The notes: generated from the letters alone by a model not told the origin. A stretch of DNA of 64,000 bases from Syntrophobacteraceae bacterium (GCA_018053185.1 JAGPLX010000007.1:1-64000), one strand, 5' to 3'; counted from the stretch's first letter, positions 35,799 to 45,795 are shown. Numbers and translations: made by a program.

Positions 35799-36968
35799 AT
35801 GGCCGGTGGAAGTCCGTCATACCTGCGGTTGTATGAAGAGGGGATCCTCCGGGAACGGGCCAGGATATTGCGCGGCTTGATGGACCGGTGCACTCTGTGT
35901 CCTCGCCGATGCGGAGCCAACCGCAATGAAGGGGAAAAGGGGGCCTGCGGAATCGCCGACCACTTGAAGGTGGCGGCCGTCAACCTGCATCCGTGGGAGG
36001 AACCTCCCATCTCCGGCTCACAGGGATCCGGCGCCATCTTCTTTTCCGGCTGTTCCCTCCGGTGCGTCTTCTGTCAGAACTATCCCATCAGCCAGATGGG
36101 GATAGGGCGGCATTTCACCGTCGAGGGACTGGCTCGTGAGATGCTCGATCTTCAGAAAAAGGGGGCTCACAATCTTAACCTTGTCACGGGAACCCAGCAA
36201 ATCCCCTGGGTGATCGAGGCCCTTCTCCATGCCGTCCCGCGAGGGCTCTCCATTCCTTTGGTCTACAACTCGAGCGGCTACGAATGCCTCGAGGTGATCC
36301 GTCTTCTCGAAGGAATCGTGGACATCTATCTTCCCGACATCAAATACGCGGACCCGGCGGCGGCTTCGTTCTGTTCGATGCGGGAAGACTATGTGCGGGT
36401 GAACCGACGTGCCCTCCTGGAAATGTGGAAGCAGGTGGGGGAATTACGCTGCGATTCCGAGGGCGTTGCCGTACGGGGCATGCTGGTGCGTCACCTGGTG
36501 TTGCCCGGGGATTTGTCGGGGACCAGGGATTGTCTCTATTTTCTCTCCACCCGGATGGGGCCTTCGGTCTGGGTAAGCCTCATGAATCAGTACTTTCCGG
36601 CTTACCTGGCCATGGGGATGCCGCCCCTGGATCGAAAGGTGTCCTTGGAGGAGTATGAAGAGGCGGAAGCCTGCCTGGAAGAATTCGGGCTGGTCCGGGG
36701 ATTTGTCCAGGAAAGGTGTGAAGATGAATGGTGGACCGAAAGCGCCGACGGTCGGTTGGTTCACTCGACATTTTCGTCAATGGCAGGAAGGTCGAACAGG
36801 AAGGGGAGGTCACGACTTCCAAATCGGGCCGATACGAAGCCGAGGTTTTACTTCCCAAGGGATCGCTTTCCGGGGCGGGGCGAGAGTCGAGCTCCGGGCA
36901 AGAAAACCCGCCTATCAGCCCTCCGAAAGGGTCTACTTGTCCGACATGGTAAAGGAAAAGACGGATGA
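35799..36968 (+). CDS. Radical SAM protein (PflA/AmmeMemoRadiSam-like) with abnormal C-terminal tail
   Basis: The core has an N-terminal cysteine group CTLCPRRC plus C50, and the radical SAM CX3CX2C motif FSGCSLRCVFCQ (C85, C89, C92), followed by NLVTGTQQ and VYNSSGYE as in radical SAM activases of the PflA/AmmeMemoRadiSam group. The natural end seems to be near residue 305 (GLVRGFVQE). The open frame runs 84 residues further (from about 36715) into decayed permease sequence, giving a basic, Arg/Pro/Gly-rich tail unlike the family. The original stop is probably lost. Confidence 0.8.
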   Translation: MAGGSPSYLRLYEEGILRERARILRGLMDRCTLCPRRCGANRNEGEKGACGIADHLKVAAVNLHPWEEPPISGSQGSGAIFFSGCSLRCVFCQNYPISQMGIGRHFTVEGLAREMLDLQKKGAHNLNLVTGTQQIPWVIEALLHAVPRGLSIPLVYNSSGYECLEVIRLLEGIVDIYLPDIKYADPAAASFCSMREDYVRVNRRALLEMWKQVGELRCDSEGVAVRGMLVRHLVLPGDLSGTRDCLYFLSTRMGPSVWVSLMNQYFPAYLAMGMPPLDRKVSLEEYEEAEACLEEFGLVRGFVQERCEDEWWTESADGRLVHSTFSSMAGRSNRKGRSRLPNRADTKPRFYFPRDRFPGRGESRAPGKKTRLSALRKGLLVRHGKGKDG

Positions 36969-37440
36969 GAAAGGAAACGAGGTGTTCCTCGCCCATCACA
37001 GTCTCACCCTCCAGCGCACCATCACCCCGCCTTCCGGGTGGCGACCTTCATCCTCGCGGCGGTGTACGCGATTATTGCCATCGAACTTGTGCACAGGATC
37101 CTCGCAGCCTTTCTTGGTGCGGCTTTTCTTTTCATCATAAGTGGGAGGTGTGCGGAAGATGATCGAGCGCCTGCGCTGCGACGATGATCGGGGCCGCACT
37201 TCTCATGGTTGTCGGCAGAGTGGATATCGTGGAAATGCTCGAACACGAAATCGAATGGCCTACCCTCATCTTTTTCATGATGCTCTTTATCGTCGTGGCC
37301 GGTGCGGAGGAAACGGGGCTGATCCAGATCATTGCCGACAGGGTGAAGGATGTCTCCCGGCGGGGGAAAGGGATTCCAAACGCAGGAGTTGCGCCATTTG
37401 AAATGCCGGCGACCGTATTGGAACAACCCGGGGCAATCAG
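36745..37440 (+). pseudogene. Decayed ArsB/NhaD-type permease (3' truncated, at least three frameshifts)
   Basis: Pieces of one membrane transporter appear in successive frames: LDIFVNGRKVEQEGEV (frame of 36728), then ARVELRARKPAYQPSE and LAHHSLTLQRTITPP (frame of 36655), then ATFILAAVYAIIAIELVHR and AAFLGAAFLFIIS (frame starting near 37038), then IEWPTLIFFMMLFIVVAGAEE and GLIQIIADRVKDV (frame of 37184). The last two parts match the ArsB/NhaD/citrate ion-transporter superfamily, whose members have an N-terminal soluble domain of this type. The rest of the permease is missing and a response regulator gene starts 28 bases further on. Confidence 0.75.
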
Positions 37441-37467
37441 CAAGTGCAGGTGGGAGAAGAGAGGAAC

Positions 37468-37878
37468 ATGAAGGATACAACAGTGCTGTTGGTGGATGAC
37501 GAGGTCCCCTTTGTCGAGTCCATGACAAAAAGGTTGACCCAGAGGGGCATATCCGTCGTGACGGCGTTCAGTGGCGAGGAGGCGTTGAACCATCTTCGGG
37601 ACCGGAAAAATATGGATGTTGTCGTCCTGGATGTGAAAATGCCGGGGATGGACGGCATCGAGACCCTGAGGGAAATCAAGAGGAGGCATCCGTTGGTGGA
37701 GGTCATCATGTTGACCGGCCATGCGACCGTGGAGACGGCCATCGAGGCAATGAAGCTCGGGGCTTTCGATTATCTCATGAAACCGTGCGAAATCGAGCTG
37801 TTGGTGCCCAAGCTTCAGGAAGCAAAGAGGAAAAAGGAAGACCAGGAAGAGAAAATCCTCCGGGCGCGGATCACATAG
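37468..37878 (+). CDS. Single-domain response regulator 1
   Basis: The 136-residue protein is a lone receiver domain: acidic pair in LLVDDEV, phospho-acceptor D55 in VVLDVKMPGMDGIET, the conserved threonine in MLTGHAT and lysine in YLMKP. No DNA-binding or enzymatic output domain follows, only a charged tail. The start is the ATG at 37468 after AGAGG. It is the first of seven such proteins in the cluster and probably works as a phosphorelay intermediate. Confidence 0.88.
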   Translation: MKDTTVLLVDDEVPFVESMTKRLTQRGISVVTAFSGEEALNHLRDRKNMDVVVLDVKMPGMDGIETLREIKRRHPLVEVIMLTGHATVETAIEAMKLGAFDYLMKPCEIELLVPKLQEAKRKKEDQEEKILRARIT

Positions 37879-38172
37879 ATCGCTTTGCCACCCGGGAATG
37901 AGGATGGATGGCGGGCCGGGTTTTGGAAGAGTTCCCGGGAAAGGCTCGATCCCACCATTGTAAGATGTATCGAGGAGCTGCCGGCTTCATTCCCCTCCCT
38001 TACTTTGAGACATCGGCCTTCCTTTTCCATCCTTTCCTTTTTCCAATACATGGTCTAATCTTCCTTGCCTCCTCATGAGTTTTGGCACGAGCATTGCCTC
38101 GAAATCCATGGAGAAACTCTTCGTCGGGGCATCTTTTCCCGCGCTCCAGGCAGCCAGGCAGGGTGGACAGGC
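37879..38172. other. Intergenic region with an inverted repeat upstream of the kinase gene
   Basis: CCCGGGAA (37891-37898) and TTCCCGGG (37932-37939) form an eight-base inverted repeat with a 33-base loop but no uridine tract; it could be an operator or a weak terminator of the preceding receiver gene. The sigma-54 promoter is listed separately. No gene is supported. Confidence 0.4.
38082..38097 (+). promoter_or_regulatory. Sigma-54 (RpoN) promoter of the kinase-receiver operon
   Basis: TTGGCACG (38082-38089), AGCA, TTGC (38094-38097) matches the consensus TGGCACG-N4-TTGC at every conserved position, with GG and GC spaced ten bases apart. The start site would be near 38109, 64 bases before the kinase ATG. 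An NtrC-type activator gene lies in the same cluster. Confidence 0.8.
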
Positions 38173-39831
38173 ATGGAAGAAAAAGGATACAGAAGACTTC
38201 AGTGGAAGATCATTGCAACTACCCTGGGTTTTGCCCTGGTTCCCCTCTTTGCTCTGGGCGCAAGCATTTATTACCAATTCAGTGTTTCCTACACCGCAAA
38301 AATCATGGAAAGTTTGAGGACCCTGGCCGAAAATCGATGCAGTGCCATCGATCTTTTTCTGGACGAGCGGGTGTCCCAACTGAATACCCTAGCTTACACC
38401 CACCATTTCGACCAGTTGAAGGACGAGGCCTATCTCGATCGAGTCTTCACCCTCGTGCAGGCGAGGTCCAAATCCTTTGTGGATTTCGGTGTCATAGACT
38501 GGGAGGGGAACCAGGTGGCTTACGTGGGTCCCTACCAGATCAAGGGCCTCAACTACAAAAACGAAGAATGGTTTGATGCCGTAATGCTTCGGGGGGTGTA
38601 CATCAGCGACGTCTTCATGGGTTTCCGGAAATTTCCCCACTTCATCATTGCCGTGATGCGCCGTGAAGGGGATCGGAGCTGGATCCTGCGTGCCACCATC
38701 GAGACCGAGATTTTCGATACCATGGTCCGGGCGGCACAAGTGGGGGAGAAGGGGGATGCTTTTCTCATCAACCGGGAAAAAGTCCTGCAGACGACGCCGC
38801 GCTTTGGGGGGGAGGTGCTGGATCGGCTTCCCTACGGACATTTCAGCAAGTTTGTGGGTACACGCGTGGAAAAGATGGATATCAATGGGGAGACAGCCCT
38901 TCTCGGCATGACCTGGCTTAGAAACAAGGACTGGCTCCTGGTCATTCGGGAGGATCCCCGGGAAGAGCTCTCGCCCCTTTTCCGTGCCCGTCACCTGGCC
39001 ATCGCTCTGATCCTGGGAGGAGTGCTGGTCATTGTGCTGGGAGCGACGTTTGTGGCCCGGGTTCTCACGGCCCAGTTGATCCAGGCGGACCGCGAAAAGG
39101 CCATGCTGGACGCTTCTCTCATGCAGTCCGGCAAAATGGCGGCCTTGGGGAAGCTTGCGGCGGGCATCGCCCACGAGGTGAACAATCCCCTGGCGGTCAT
39201 CAAGGAAAAGGTGGGCTGGTTGAAGGACCTCCTGGAAGAGAAGGAGATTTCCGCCAGCGAGAATTTCAAGGAGTTCGACGATGCAGTGCGAAAAATCGAC
39301 TACCATGTGGATCGGGCCAAAAAGGTGACCCATCGTCTCCTTGGTTTCGCCCGGCGCATGGAACCCATACAGGAGAAGGTGGACCTCAACCGGCTCCTGG
39401 ACACCACCATCGATTTCCTTCGCAACGAAGCTCATTATCGAAACATCGAGATCCGGACCGAGTATGCGGAACCTCTGCCTCCAATCACCAGCGACAGTGC
39501 CCAGCTGCAGCAGGTCTTTCTCAACATCCTCAACAATGCCATCGATGCCGTCCACAAGAACGGAACCATCGTCGTCCGATCCCAACTCATCGCCAAAGGC
39601 AAGGAAATCGCCGTCGCCATTGCCGATGACGGCCCCGGGATTCCCAACGAGGTGATCGGGAAGATTTTCGACCCGTTTTTCACCACCAAGGAGATCGGGA
39701 GCGGGACGGGGCTGGGGCTCTCCATCAGCTACAGTATTATTGAGAAACTGGGTGGGAGGATTCTGGTGTCCAGCCAGGAGGGGAAGGGAACCACCTTTAC
39801 CATTTGCCTTCCATTAAATCAAAGTGGTTGA
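38173..39831 (+). CDS. Membrane sensor histidine kinase 1 (Cache-type sensor)
   Basis: The 552-residue kinase has TM1 (about 10-32), a periplasmic domain of about 240 residues with Cache features ([37 protein letters not shown]), TM2 (about 275-299), a HisKA region with phospho-H334 in [12 protein letters not shown], and an HATPase domain with [20 protein letters not shown] and [10 protein letters not shown] placed the start at 38173, which removes 36 non-conserved residues and places it downstream of the sigma-54 promoter. Its sensor is similar in layout to kinase 4 at 50136. The next gene is a receiver protein. Confidence 0.88.
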   Translation: MEEKGYRRLQWKIIATTLGFALVPLFALGASIYYQFSVSYTAKIMESLRTLAENRCSAIDLFLDERVSQLNTLAYTHHFDQLKDEAYLDRVFTLVQARSKSFVDFGVIDWEGNQVAYVGPYQIKGLNYKNEEWFDAVMLRGVYISDVFMGFRKFPHFIIAVMRREGDRSWILRATIETEIFDTMVRAAQVGEKGDAFLINREKVLQTTPRFGGEVLDRLPYGHFSKFVGTRVEKMDINGETALLGMTWLRNKDWLLVIREDPREELSPLFRARHLAIALILGGVLVIVLGATFVARVLTAQLIQADREKAMLDASLMQSGKMAALGKLAAGIAHEVNNPLAVIKEKVGWLKDLLEEKEISASENFKEFDDAVRKIDYHVDRAKKVTHRLLGFARRMEPIQEKVDLNRLLDTTIDFLRNEAHYRNIEIRTEYAEPLPPITSDSAQLQQVFLNILNNAIDAVHKNGTIVVRSQLIAKGKEIAVAIADDGPGIPNEVIGKIFDPFFTTKEIGSGTGLGLSISYSIIEKLGGRILVSSQEGKGTTFTICLPLNQSG

Positions 39832-39929
39832 CGGAGCCTGTCCGGGTGGAGGACCCTGCCTTGCGGGGTATCGGTCCTTCGATATTCCCTTCTCTCTGGG
39901 ACATGAAACGACAAGAAAAAGGCCGTGTT

Positions 39930-40331
39930 ATGGAGAATTTTCGAGTCCTCGTTGTGGATGATGAACCGGACTTCCTGGAAACGATTGTCAAGCGCCTTCT
40001 CAAGCGGAAGGTCAGTGCCACGGGTGTGGACAGCGGTCTCAAGGCCCTCGATCTCTTGGAGAAGGAAGCATTCGACGTGGTCATTCTCGATGTGAGAATG
40101 CCGGGAATGGACGGAATCGAAACCTTGAGGGAGATGAAGAAGAAGAACCCCCTCATGGAAGTGATCATGCTCACGGGGCATGCCTCCGTGGAAGCCGGAA
40201 TGCAGGGAATGCACCTGGGTGCCTTCGACTACGTCATGAAGCCGGCCGAAATCGATGATCTGATCGAGAAGGTCCGTCAGGCATACGAACGAAAGTCCCA
40301 GCACGAAGAACGGCTTCGTGCCGGGTTCTGA
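39930..40331 (+). CDS. Single-domain response regulator 2
   Basis: A 133-residue receiver: LVVDDEP, phospho-acceptor D54 in VILDVRMPGMDGIET, MLTGHAS and YVMKPAEI. It resembles regulator 1 closely (GIETLREMKKKNPLMEVIML against GIETLREIKRRHPLVEVIML), which suggests tandem duplication. AAGG lies seven bases before the ATG at 39930. There is no output domain. Confidence 0.88.
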   Translation: MENFRVLVVDDEPDFLETIVKRLLKRKVSATGVDSGLKALDLLEKEAFDVVILDVRMPGMDGIETLREMKKKNPLMEVIMLTGHASVEAGMQGMHLGAFDYVMKPAEIDDLIEKVRQAYERKSQHEERLRAGF

Positions 40332-40395
40332 CCGGCGCACCCCACCCCGGGGGACCTGATCACCCTGTCAAACCGATAGCCCGTCGACCGGAAAC

Positions 40396-41328
40396 ATGTC
40401 CAATCATTTGCGATCCGCGTACCTTCGTCTTCGTCCTCACGCCGCGAGCCTCATGCTGCTCGGGCTGTCCGTGCCCGTCTGGGTATTCGGCGGATGGTCC
40501 TCGTGGGTTTGGACGCTCCCCATGGTTGCGATCACCGTTCTCATGACCCGTCACCTTTTGCACCGGGTCCAACAGGCCAACGAAGAGAAAAACTGCCTGG
40601 ACGAACAACTGATCCAGTCCCAGAAGCTGGCCTCCATCGGGCAGCTTTCCTCGGGAATTGCTCATGAAATCAACAATCCTTTGGGGATTATCGGGCAGGA
40701 GGTGGAATGGATGGCCCACCTGCTCAGGGGGGAGAGTGTCACCGATCCCCAGGAGATGGAGGAGTTGAGGGACTCGATGAGGGAAATTTCCCGCCAGGTG
40801 GATCGCTGCCGGGACATCACTCATAAACTTCTGGATTTTGCTCGAAAAAGGGAGCCTCTTCTTCAGGGGATCGAGGTCAACCGGCTGGTGGAGGACATGG
40901 CCAGGCTGGTGGAAAGGGAGGCGACCCATCACGGAATCCGGATCGTGCGTGAGTATCAACCGGACCTGCCTGTTGTGCATACGGACCCGCCCCTCCTTCG
41001 CCAGGTGGTGTTGAACCTTCTGAACAACGCGACCTATGCCGTCCAGAGGAACGGAAGCATCACCATCAGAACCCGCAAAGCAGGTCCCCAGGCCATCACC
41101 ATCACCATAGAGGATACGGGCTGCGGCATTTCCAAGGAACACCTGGACAAGATATTCGACCCGTTCTTCACGACCAAGCCCCCCGGAAAGGGTACGGGTT
41201 TGGGCCTGTCCCTCTGCCACGGCATCATCACCAAGCTCGGGGGCCACATTTCGGTGACCAGTGAAGTAGGAAAAGGCTCAACCTTCACCATCCGCCTTCC
41301 GGTGCAGTCGAAGAAAGGAGGATCATGA
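40396..41328 (+). CDS. Histidine kinase 2 (short, two-helix membrane anchor, no sensor domain)
   Basis: The 310-residue protein has two hydrophobic helices near 17-52 (LMLLGLSVPVWVFGG, WTLPMVAITVLM) with almost no loop, then HisKA with H90 in [12 protein letters not shown] and an HATPase domain (NLLNNATYAV, EDTGCGISKEH, GTGLGLSLC). With no periplasmic domain it must sense membrane state or a partner protein, or just pass on phosphate. Its stop overlaps the next receiver start as ATGA. Confidence 0.88.
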   Translation: MSNHLRSAYLRLRPHAASLMLLGLSVPVWVFGGWSSWVWTLPMVAITVLMTRHLLHRVQQANEEKNCLDEQLIQSQKLASIGQLSSGIAHEINNPLGIIGQEVEWMAHLLRGESVTDPQEMEELRDSMREISRQVDRCRDITHKLLDFARKREPLLQGIEVNRLVEDMARLVEREATHHGIRIVREYQPDLPVVHTDPPLLRQVVLNLLNNATYAVQRNGSITIRTRKAGPQAITITIEDTGCGISKEHLDKIFDPFFTTKPPGKGTGLGLSLCHGIITKLGGHISVTSEVGKGSTFTIRLPVQSKKGGS

Positions 41329-41765
41329 ACATGGAGCAGGCGTCGAAAAAGCCAAGGGTCCTTCTCGTAGATGACGAGGAACGGTACCGTACGACATTGG
41401 CAAAGCTGTTGACCGTTCAAGGCCTGTCGGTTTCCTCCGTCGGAAGTGGCCTGGAGGCCCTCGATGAATTGAAAAAGGGCGGCTACGACGTGGTCCTGTT
41501 GGACGTCAAGATGCCGGGCATGGACGGGATGACGACCCTGGCCGAGATCAAGAAGATAAATCGGAATGTCGAGGTCATCATGCTCACCGGACACGCTTCT
41601 GTGGATGTGGCTGTGGAAATCATGCAGCTCGGAGGCTACGAGTACCTCTTGAAGCCCTGTCCCGTGGAAGAGATCCTGGAGAAGGTGGAGGCGGCTTTCG
41701 AACGAAAGACCACGCGGGAAGCCAGCCTGAAAAAGGCGACGCCTAGTCCGAATCCGTCTTCCTGA
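41325..41765 (+). CDS. Single-domain response regulator 3
   Basis: The 146-residue receiver carries LLVDDEE, phospho-acceptor D60 in VLLDVKMPGMDGM, MLTGHAS and YLLKPCP. AAAGGAGG precedes the start and the gene overlaps the kinase stop, so they are co-translated. Its last 23 bases overlap the 3' end of the convergent NtrC-type gene; the tail (KKATPSPNPSS) is not conserved-looking. Confidence 0.86.
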   Translation: MNMEQASKKPRVLLVDDEERYRTTLAKLLTVQGLSVSSVGSGLEALDELKKGGYDVVLLDVKMPGMDGMTTLAEIKKINRNVEVIMLTGHASVDVAVEIMQLGGYEYLLKPCPVEEILEKVEAAFERKTTREASLKKATPSPNPSS

Positions 41766-43161
41766 AGGCCCTGGACTGAATGTTGGTTTCCTTCATGAGT
41801 CGGTGAAGGTACTGGCGTTTCACCCCGAGCTCCCGGGCTGCGTGAGAGACGTTTCCCCCGTGCCTGGTAAGAACCTTGTGGATGTAGCGTGCCTGGAAGT
41901 CCTCGATGAGCCGGTCCTTGGCCTCTTTCAGGGGTAGGGAGAACAATTCTTCGTGGTCTGCCCCCTCAAGTCTCGACGGGCGGGCAGGGGAGGGGGTCTC
42001 GTGCAAAAAAAGATCGGCCGGGCTCACCACCCCGTCCTGGGCCATGATCACCCCTCTTTCCACGGTGTTCTCGAGTTCGCGGACGTTCCCGGGCCAGGCC
42101 CTCTCCGTGAGATAATCCAGGGTGTTCTCGGCGAAACGAACGGCTTTCCCGTGCAAGGTCCCATATTTCTCCAAAAAATAATGGGCCAGGAGAGGGATAT
42201 CCTCTTTTCTTTCCCGGAGCGGCGGGAGGCGGAGATGGATGACGTTCAGCCGGTAGTAAAGGTCTTCTCGAAATTCACCCTTGGCGATCTTCTCCTCGAG
42301 GTTGCGATTGGTTGCGGCAAGAAACCGGATGTCCACCTTTCGAATGGAGGTGGAACCGACCGCCTTGTATTCGCCCTCTTGCAGCAGTCGCAGCAGTTTC
42401 ACCTGCATGGGGGTGCTCAGGTCTCCGATCTCATCCAGGAACAGGGTGCCTCCGCCAGCCTCCTCCACCAGTCCTTTCTTGTCTCGAACGGCCCCCGTGA
42501 AGGCCCCCCTCACATGACCGAACAACTCGCTTTCGATGATGGATCCGGGGAGCGTGCTGCAATCGACGGGCACGAATTCCCGGTTTTTTCGGAGACTGCG
42601 CGAGTGGATGAGACGGGCCACCAGCTCTTTTCCCGTGCCGCTCTCACCCGTGAGCAGGACTGTCGCGGACGTTTTGGCCACCCGATCTATCTGGCTGTGG
42701 AGCCTCTGTATGGCCGGGCTGTTTCCGATGAAGCCGGAAAAGAAGGATTCTCCCGAGAGCTTCTCGCGCAAATAGGTATTCTCGCGCTGAAGCTGTTGCC
42801 ATCTTATCGCCTGGTCCAGGAGGTGAAGGATCCTTTCTTTTCGAAAGGGCTTGGTGATATAATCGAAGGCGCCTTTTCGCGTCGCCTCGATGGCGGATTC
42901 AATGGAACCGAATGCCGTCATGACAATCACTGCCGTGGTGGGGTCCTTTTCCTTCACGGTTTCCAGGACATAGATCCCGTCTTTGTGGGGCATCTTGAGG
43001 TCCGTGACCACAACGTCGTAGTGATTGGACCTGAGCAGATCCGTGACGCGAAGGGGATCGTCCGTGACCGTCACCTCATGGGATGTCTTTTCGGAAATGA
43101 TCCGCTTGAGAAGGACCAGCATGTCCTTCTCGTCATCGACGATGAGAATTTTACAGGCCAT
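41743..43161 (-). CDS. NtrC-family sigma-54-dependent response regulator
   Basis: The 472-residue activator has a receiver domain (ILIVDDE, D54 in VVTDLKMPH, KP at 104-105), an AAA+ domain with Walker A GESGTGKE (172-179), the sigma-54-contacting GAFTGA loop (219-224) and Walker B LFLDEIGD, and a C-terminal Fis-type helix-turn-helix (HGGNVSHAARELGVKRQYLHRLM). The start at 43161 has GGAGGA five bases upstream; the longer frame adds 52 unrelated residues. It is the only output-bearing regulator in the cluster and is the likely activator of the sigma-54 promoters at 38082 and 45796. Confidence 0.93.
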   Translation of the reverse strand: MACKILIVDDEKDMLVLLKRIISEKTSHEVTVTDDPLRVTDLLRSNHYDVVVTDLKMPHKDGIYVLETVKEKDPTTAVIVMTAFGSIESAIEATRKGAFDYITKPFRKERILHLLDQAIRWQQLQRENTYLREKLSGESFFSGFIGNSPAIQRLHSQIDRVAKTSATVLLTGESGTGKELVARLIHSRSLRKNREFVPVDCSTLPGSIIESELFGHVRGAFTGAVRDKKGLVEEAGGGTLFLDEIGDLSTPMQVKLLRLLQEGEYKAVGSTSIRKVDIRFLAATNRNLEEKIAKGEFREDLYYRLNVIHLRLPPLRERKEDIPLLAHYFLEKYGTLHGKAVRFAENTLDYLTERAWPGNVRELENTVERGVIMAQDGVVSPADLFLHETPSPARPSRLEGADHEELFSLPLKEAKDRLIEDFQARYIHKVLTRHGGNVSHAARELGVKRQYLHRLMKETNIQSRAFRKTDSD

Positions 43162-43338
43162 GATCGTCCTCCGCTGCCGGATAGTTGCCCGGCGGACATG
43201 GCGCCAAGGGATGTGCCTCTCTTCGGGCGGGGCGGCCTTATTCCCGGTGGCTCTTCCTTCATCGTTTTTTTGTAGTATCCTGATCCCGCCGGAGGGACAA
43301 GTCAACTGAATTGTCATCCGATAGTTTCACTGTAAGTC

Positions 43339-45633
43339 ATGAAGGACATGGTGGAAGACAACGAAAAGGCGGTCAGGACCGCGGCAGGGGAAAGGTTGAG
43401 GCTGCGGCAGGTCATCAAAATGGTGGCGATGATCACCATCGCCTTGGTAAGCCTTGCCCTCTATCTCGGCATTTCCACGGCCCGGTACATGAAGGAAATC
43501 CTGAGGAGCCAATTCAACAACCAGCAGCTGGTCCTGGCCAAGACGACCGCCTCCAGGATCGAAACCGGCATCCAGAACGCCATCACGGACTTGATTTTCC
43601 TCAATTCTTCCCCCGCCATCCAATACTGTGATCCCGAGGCCTACGAAGCCCTGCTTCTGTCGACGCTGCCCGTATTGAACCGGGACCACCTCCAGGAAAT
43701 CCGGCGAGTGGACCGGGACGGCAATACCATGTTCGTGGCGGATGAACAGGGGGTGGCGATGAAGCATCTGGGTCTTGTGCGCCAGGAGGCCGGGGTGTAC
43801 CTCTCCTGGGCTTCGGATATGTCCAATCGCGGCAAGACCACAGCCACGGGGATTCGTACCAAGGAATTCGCCAAGGACAAGAAGCGCATCCTCATCGATT
43901 TGGTTGTCCCGACGTACGAAGATTCCTCCGATGCTCAACACCCGAGACCTACTCACCGGTTCGCGGGGTACCTGGCGGCGACCTTGAACGTCAGCGGTCT
44001 TCTCCAGGAGACGGTTCATCCTGTGCGATCCGGCAAGACGGGCTATGCCTGGGTCATCGATTCCTCCGGGACTTTCCTCTACCATCCAGAGCCGTCCTTC
44101 ATCGGGGAGAACGTCTTCGAGGTTCGCGCTTTTCGCGGTCTGGACATTTCTTTCGAGAAGATCAATGAAATTCAGCGAAACGAGATGATGAAAGGGAAGG
44201 AGGGTGCAGGGAGCTATACCTCGGGTCGGCACCGGGATTTGATGGAGCCCGTGGAGAAGCTGATTGCCTATGCTCCCATGCGCGTCGAAGGACCCCACAT
44301 GTCGTACGTCTGGTGCGTGGCGGTCGTGGCTCCCGCCGAGGAAATCGAGGGGAACATTCATTCCGTGTACCAGTGCCAGTTTATCCTGCAGGGAATCATC
44401 ATGTTCATCATCATCCTGGGTACGGTCGTCATCATCTTCTATGAGCTTCGCTGGTCCACCATCCTGGAACATGAGGTGGTCTCCAAGACCCGGGACATCA
44501 GCCGGTACGCATCAGAGCTCGAGCGATCCGAGGCCAAATATCGTTCCCTGGTGGAGAGTGCAGAGGACCTGATCTTCATGGTGGATACGGACGGCATTCT
44601 CAAGGCTGCCAACCAGCACACGGCACGCCTTTTCGGCATGGGAAACGAGGAAATTGCAGGACAAAGCCTCTTCCGCTTCCTGCCTCGGGATCAGGCCGAT
44701 CAGCAGCTGGGTCTCGTCCGGAAGGTTCTGCGAGGAGGGCAACGGGTGTGTACCGAAAACGTCCTGCGCATCGGCGAAGAGGACTTCTGGTTCAACTTTC
44801 AATATCTGCCTGTAAGGGGCGATGCAGGGGACCCCGTCCACGTCCTCGGAATCGCCAGGGATATTACAGAACGCAAAAGCCTCGAAAAGCAGCTCATCAA
44901 TGCGGAGAAGCTGGCTTCCCTGGGGACCTTGGCCGCCGGAATCGCCCACGAGATCAACAATCCCCTGGGAATCATGCTGGGCTTTTGCGACCTCCTTCTT
45001 GAGAGGATGGATCCGGGCACTATGGAATACAATGATCTAAAAACCATCGAACGCCACGGGCTTCATTGCAAGAGCATCGTCGAGCGCCTGTTGAGTTTCG
45101 CCAGGATCAGCGAAGAAACGGAGGATTTCTGTGACCTCAACGCCAACGTGGAATCCATTGTCAACGTGGTCCGACATACCCTTGGCCTTCACAAGATACA
45201 ACTGGTGACGTCCCTGGAAGAGGCGCTTCCACCCGTTCGAGGGGATTCGCGGGGGATTCAGCAAGTACTTCTCAACCTGATCAACAATGCCGTGTATGCC
45301 ATGAACGGTCAGGGGGTCTTGACCATCACCACCCGTCAAGGCAGAAAAGCGGGATATGCAGAGATGGTGGTGGAGGACACGGGCATCGGGATCAAGGGCG
45401 AGTTCCTCCAGAAGATTTTCGATCCCTTTTTCACCACCAAGAAGGTGGGGGATGGGACCGGGTTGGGGCTTTCCGTGAGCTACGGGATTGTCGCCAAGTA
45501 CGGAGGAAACATCGAGTGTGAGAGCTACACCCGGGAAGAAAGACCCGGAAGGTCCGGGACCACCTTCATCGTCATCCTTCCCTTCAAAGAGGATGTGCCG
45601 TCCGATTCCCTGGAAATCACCTCCAATTCCTGA
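43339..45633 (+). CDS. Membrane sensor histidine kinase 3 (Cache and PAS domains)
   Basis: The 764-residue kinase has TM1 (about 27-47), a large periplasmic dCache-like region (about 50-345; VDRDGNTMFVADEQG, GKTGYAWVIDSSGTFLYHPEPS), TM2 (about 349-370), a PAS domain (about 395-510; DLIFMVDTDGILKAAN, GIARDITERKSLE), HisKA with H537 in [12 protein letters not shown] and an HATPase domain (NLINNAVYAM, DTGIGIKGEF, GTGLGLSVS). Its promoter must lie in the 177-base gap shared with the divergent NtrC gene. GKTGYAWVIDSSGTFLYHP is a ligand-binding Cache signature, but the ligand is unknown. Confidence 0.9.
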   Translation: MKDMVEDNEKAVRTAAGERLRLRQVIKMVAMITIALVSLALYLGISTARYMKEILRSQFNNQQLVLAKTTASRIETGIQNAITDLIFLNSSPAIQYCDPEAYEALLLSTLPVLNRDHLQEIRRVDRDGNTMFVADEQGVAMKHLGLVRQEAGVYLSWASDMSNRGKTTATGIRTKEFAKDKKRILIDLVVPTYEDSSDAQHPRPTHRFAGYLAATLNVSGLLQETVHPVRSGKTGYAWVIDSSGTFLYHPEPSFIGENVFEVRAFRGLDISFEKINEIQRNEMMKGKEGAGSYTSGRHRDLMEPVEKLIAYAPMRVEGPHMSYVWCVAVVAPAEEIEGNIHSVYQCQFILQGIIMFIIILGTVVIIFYELRWSTILEHEVVSKTRDISRYASELERSEAKYRSLVESAEDLIFMVDTDGILKAANQHTARLFGMGNEEIAGQSLFRFLPRDQADQQLGLVRKVLRGGQRVCTENVLRIGEEDFWFNFQYLPVRGDAGDPVHVLGIARDITERKSLEKQLINAEKLASLGTLAAGIAHEINNPLGIMLGFCDLLLERMDPGTMEYNDLKTIERHGLHCKSIVERLLSFARISEETEDFCDLNANVESIVNVVRHTLGLHKIQLVTSLEEALPPVRGDSRGIQQVLLNLINNAVYAMNGQGVLTITTRQGRKAGYAEMVVEDTGIGIKGEFLQKIFDPFFTTKKVGDGTGLGLSVSYGIVAKYGGNIECESYTREERPGRSGTTFIVILPFKEDVPSDSLEITSNS

Positions 45634-45795
45634 CCCCTCGACACCCCCGCGAAAGCTTTCTCTCCGCCGATCCGCTCAAAATGCGCCTGTTCGGAAACTA
45701 CATTGCCTGCCCCACGAGTGCAAGGTGCTTTATTTTTCCAATGAATCCCTCTCCTATACCCGTCAGACCAAGATCCTGGTGAGCTTCCTTTTTCC

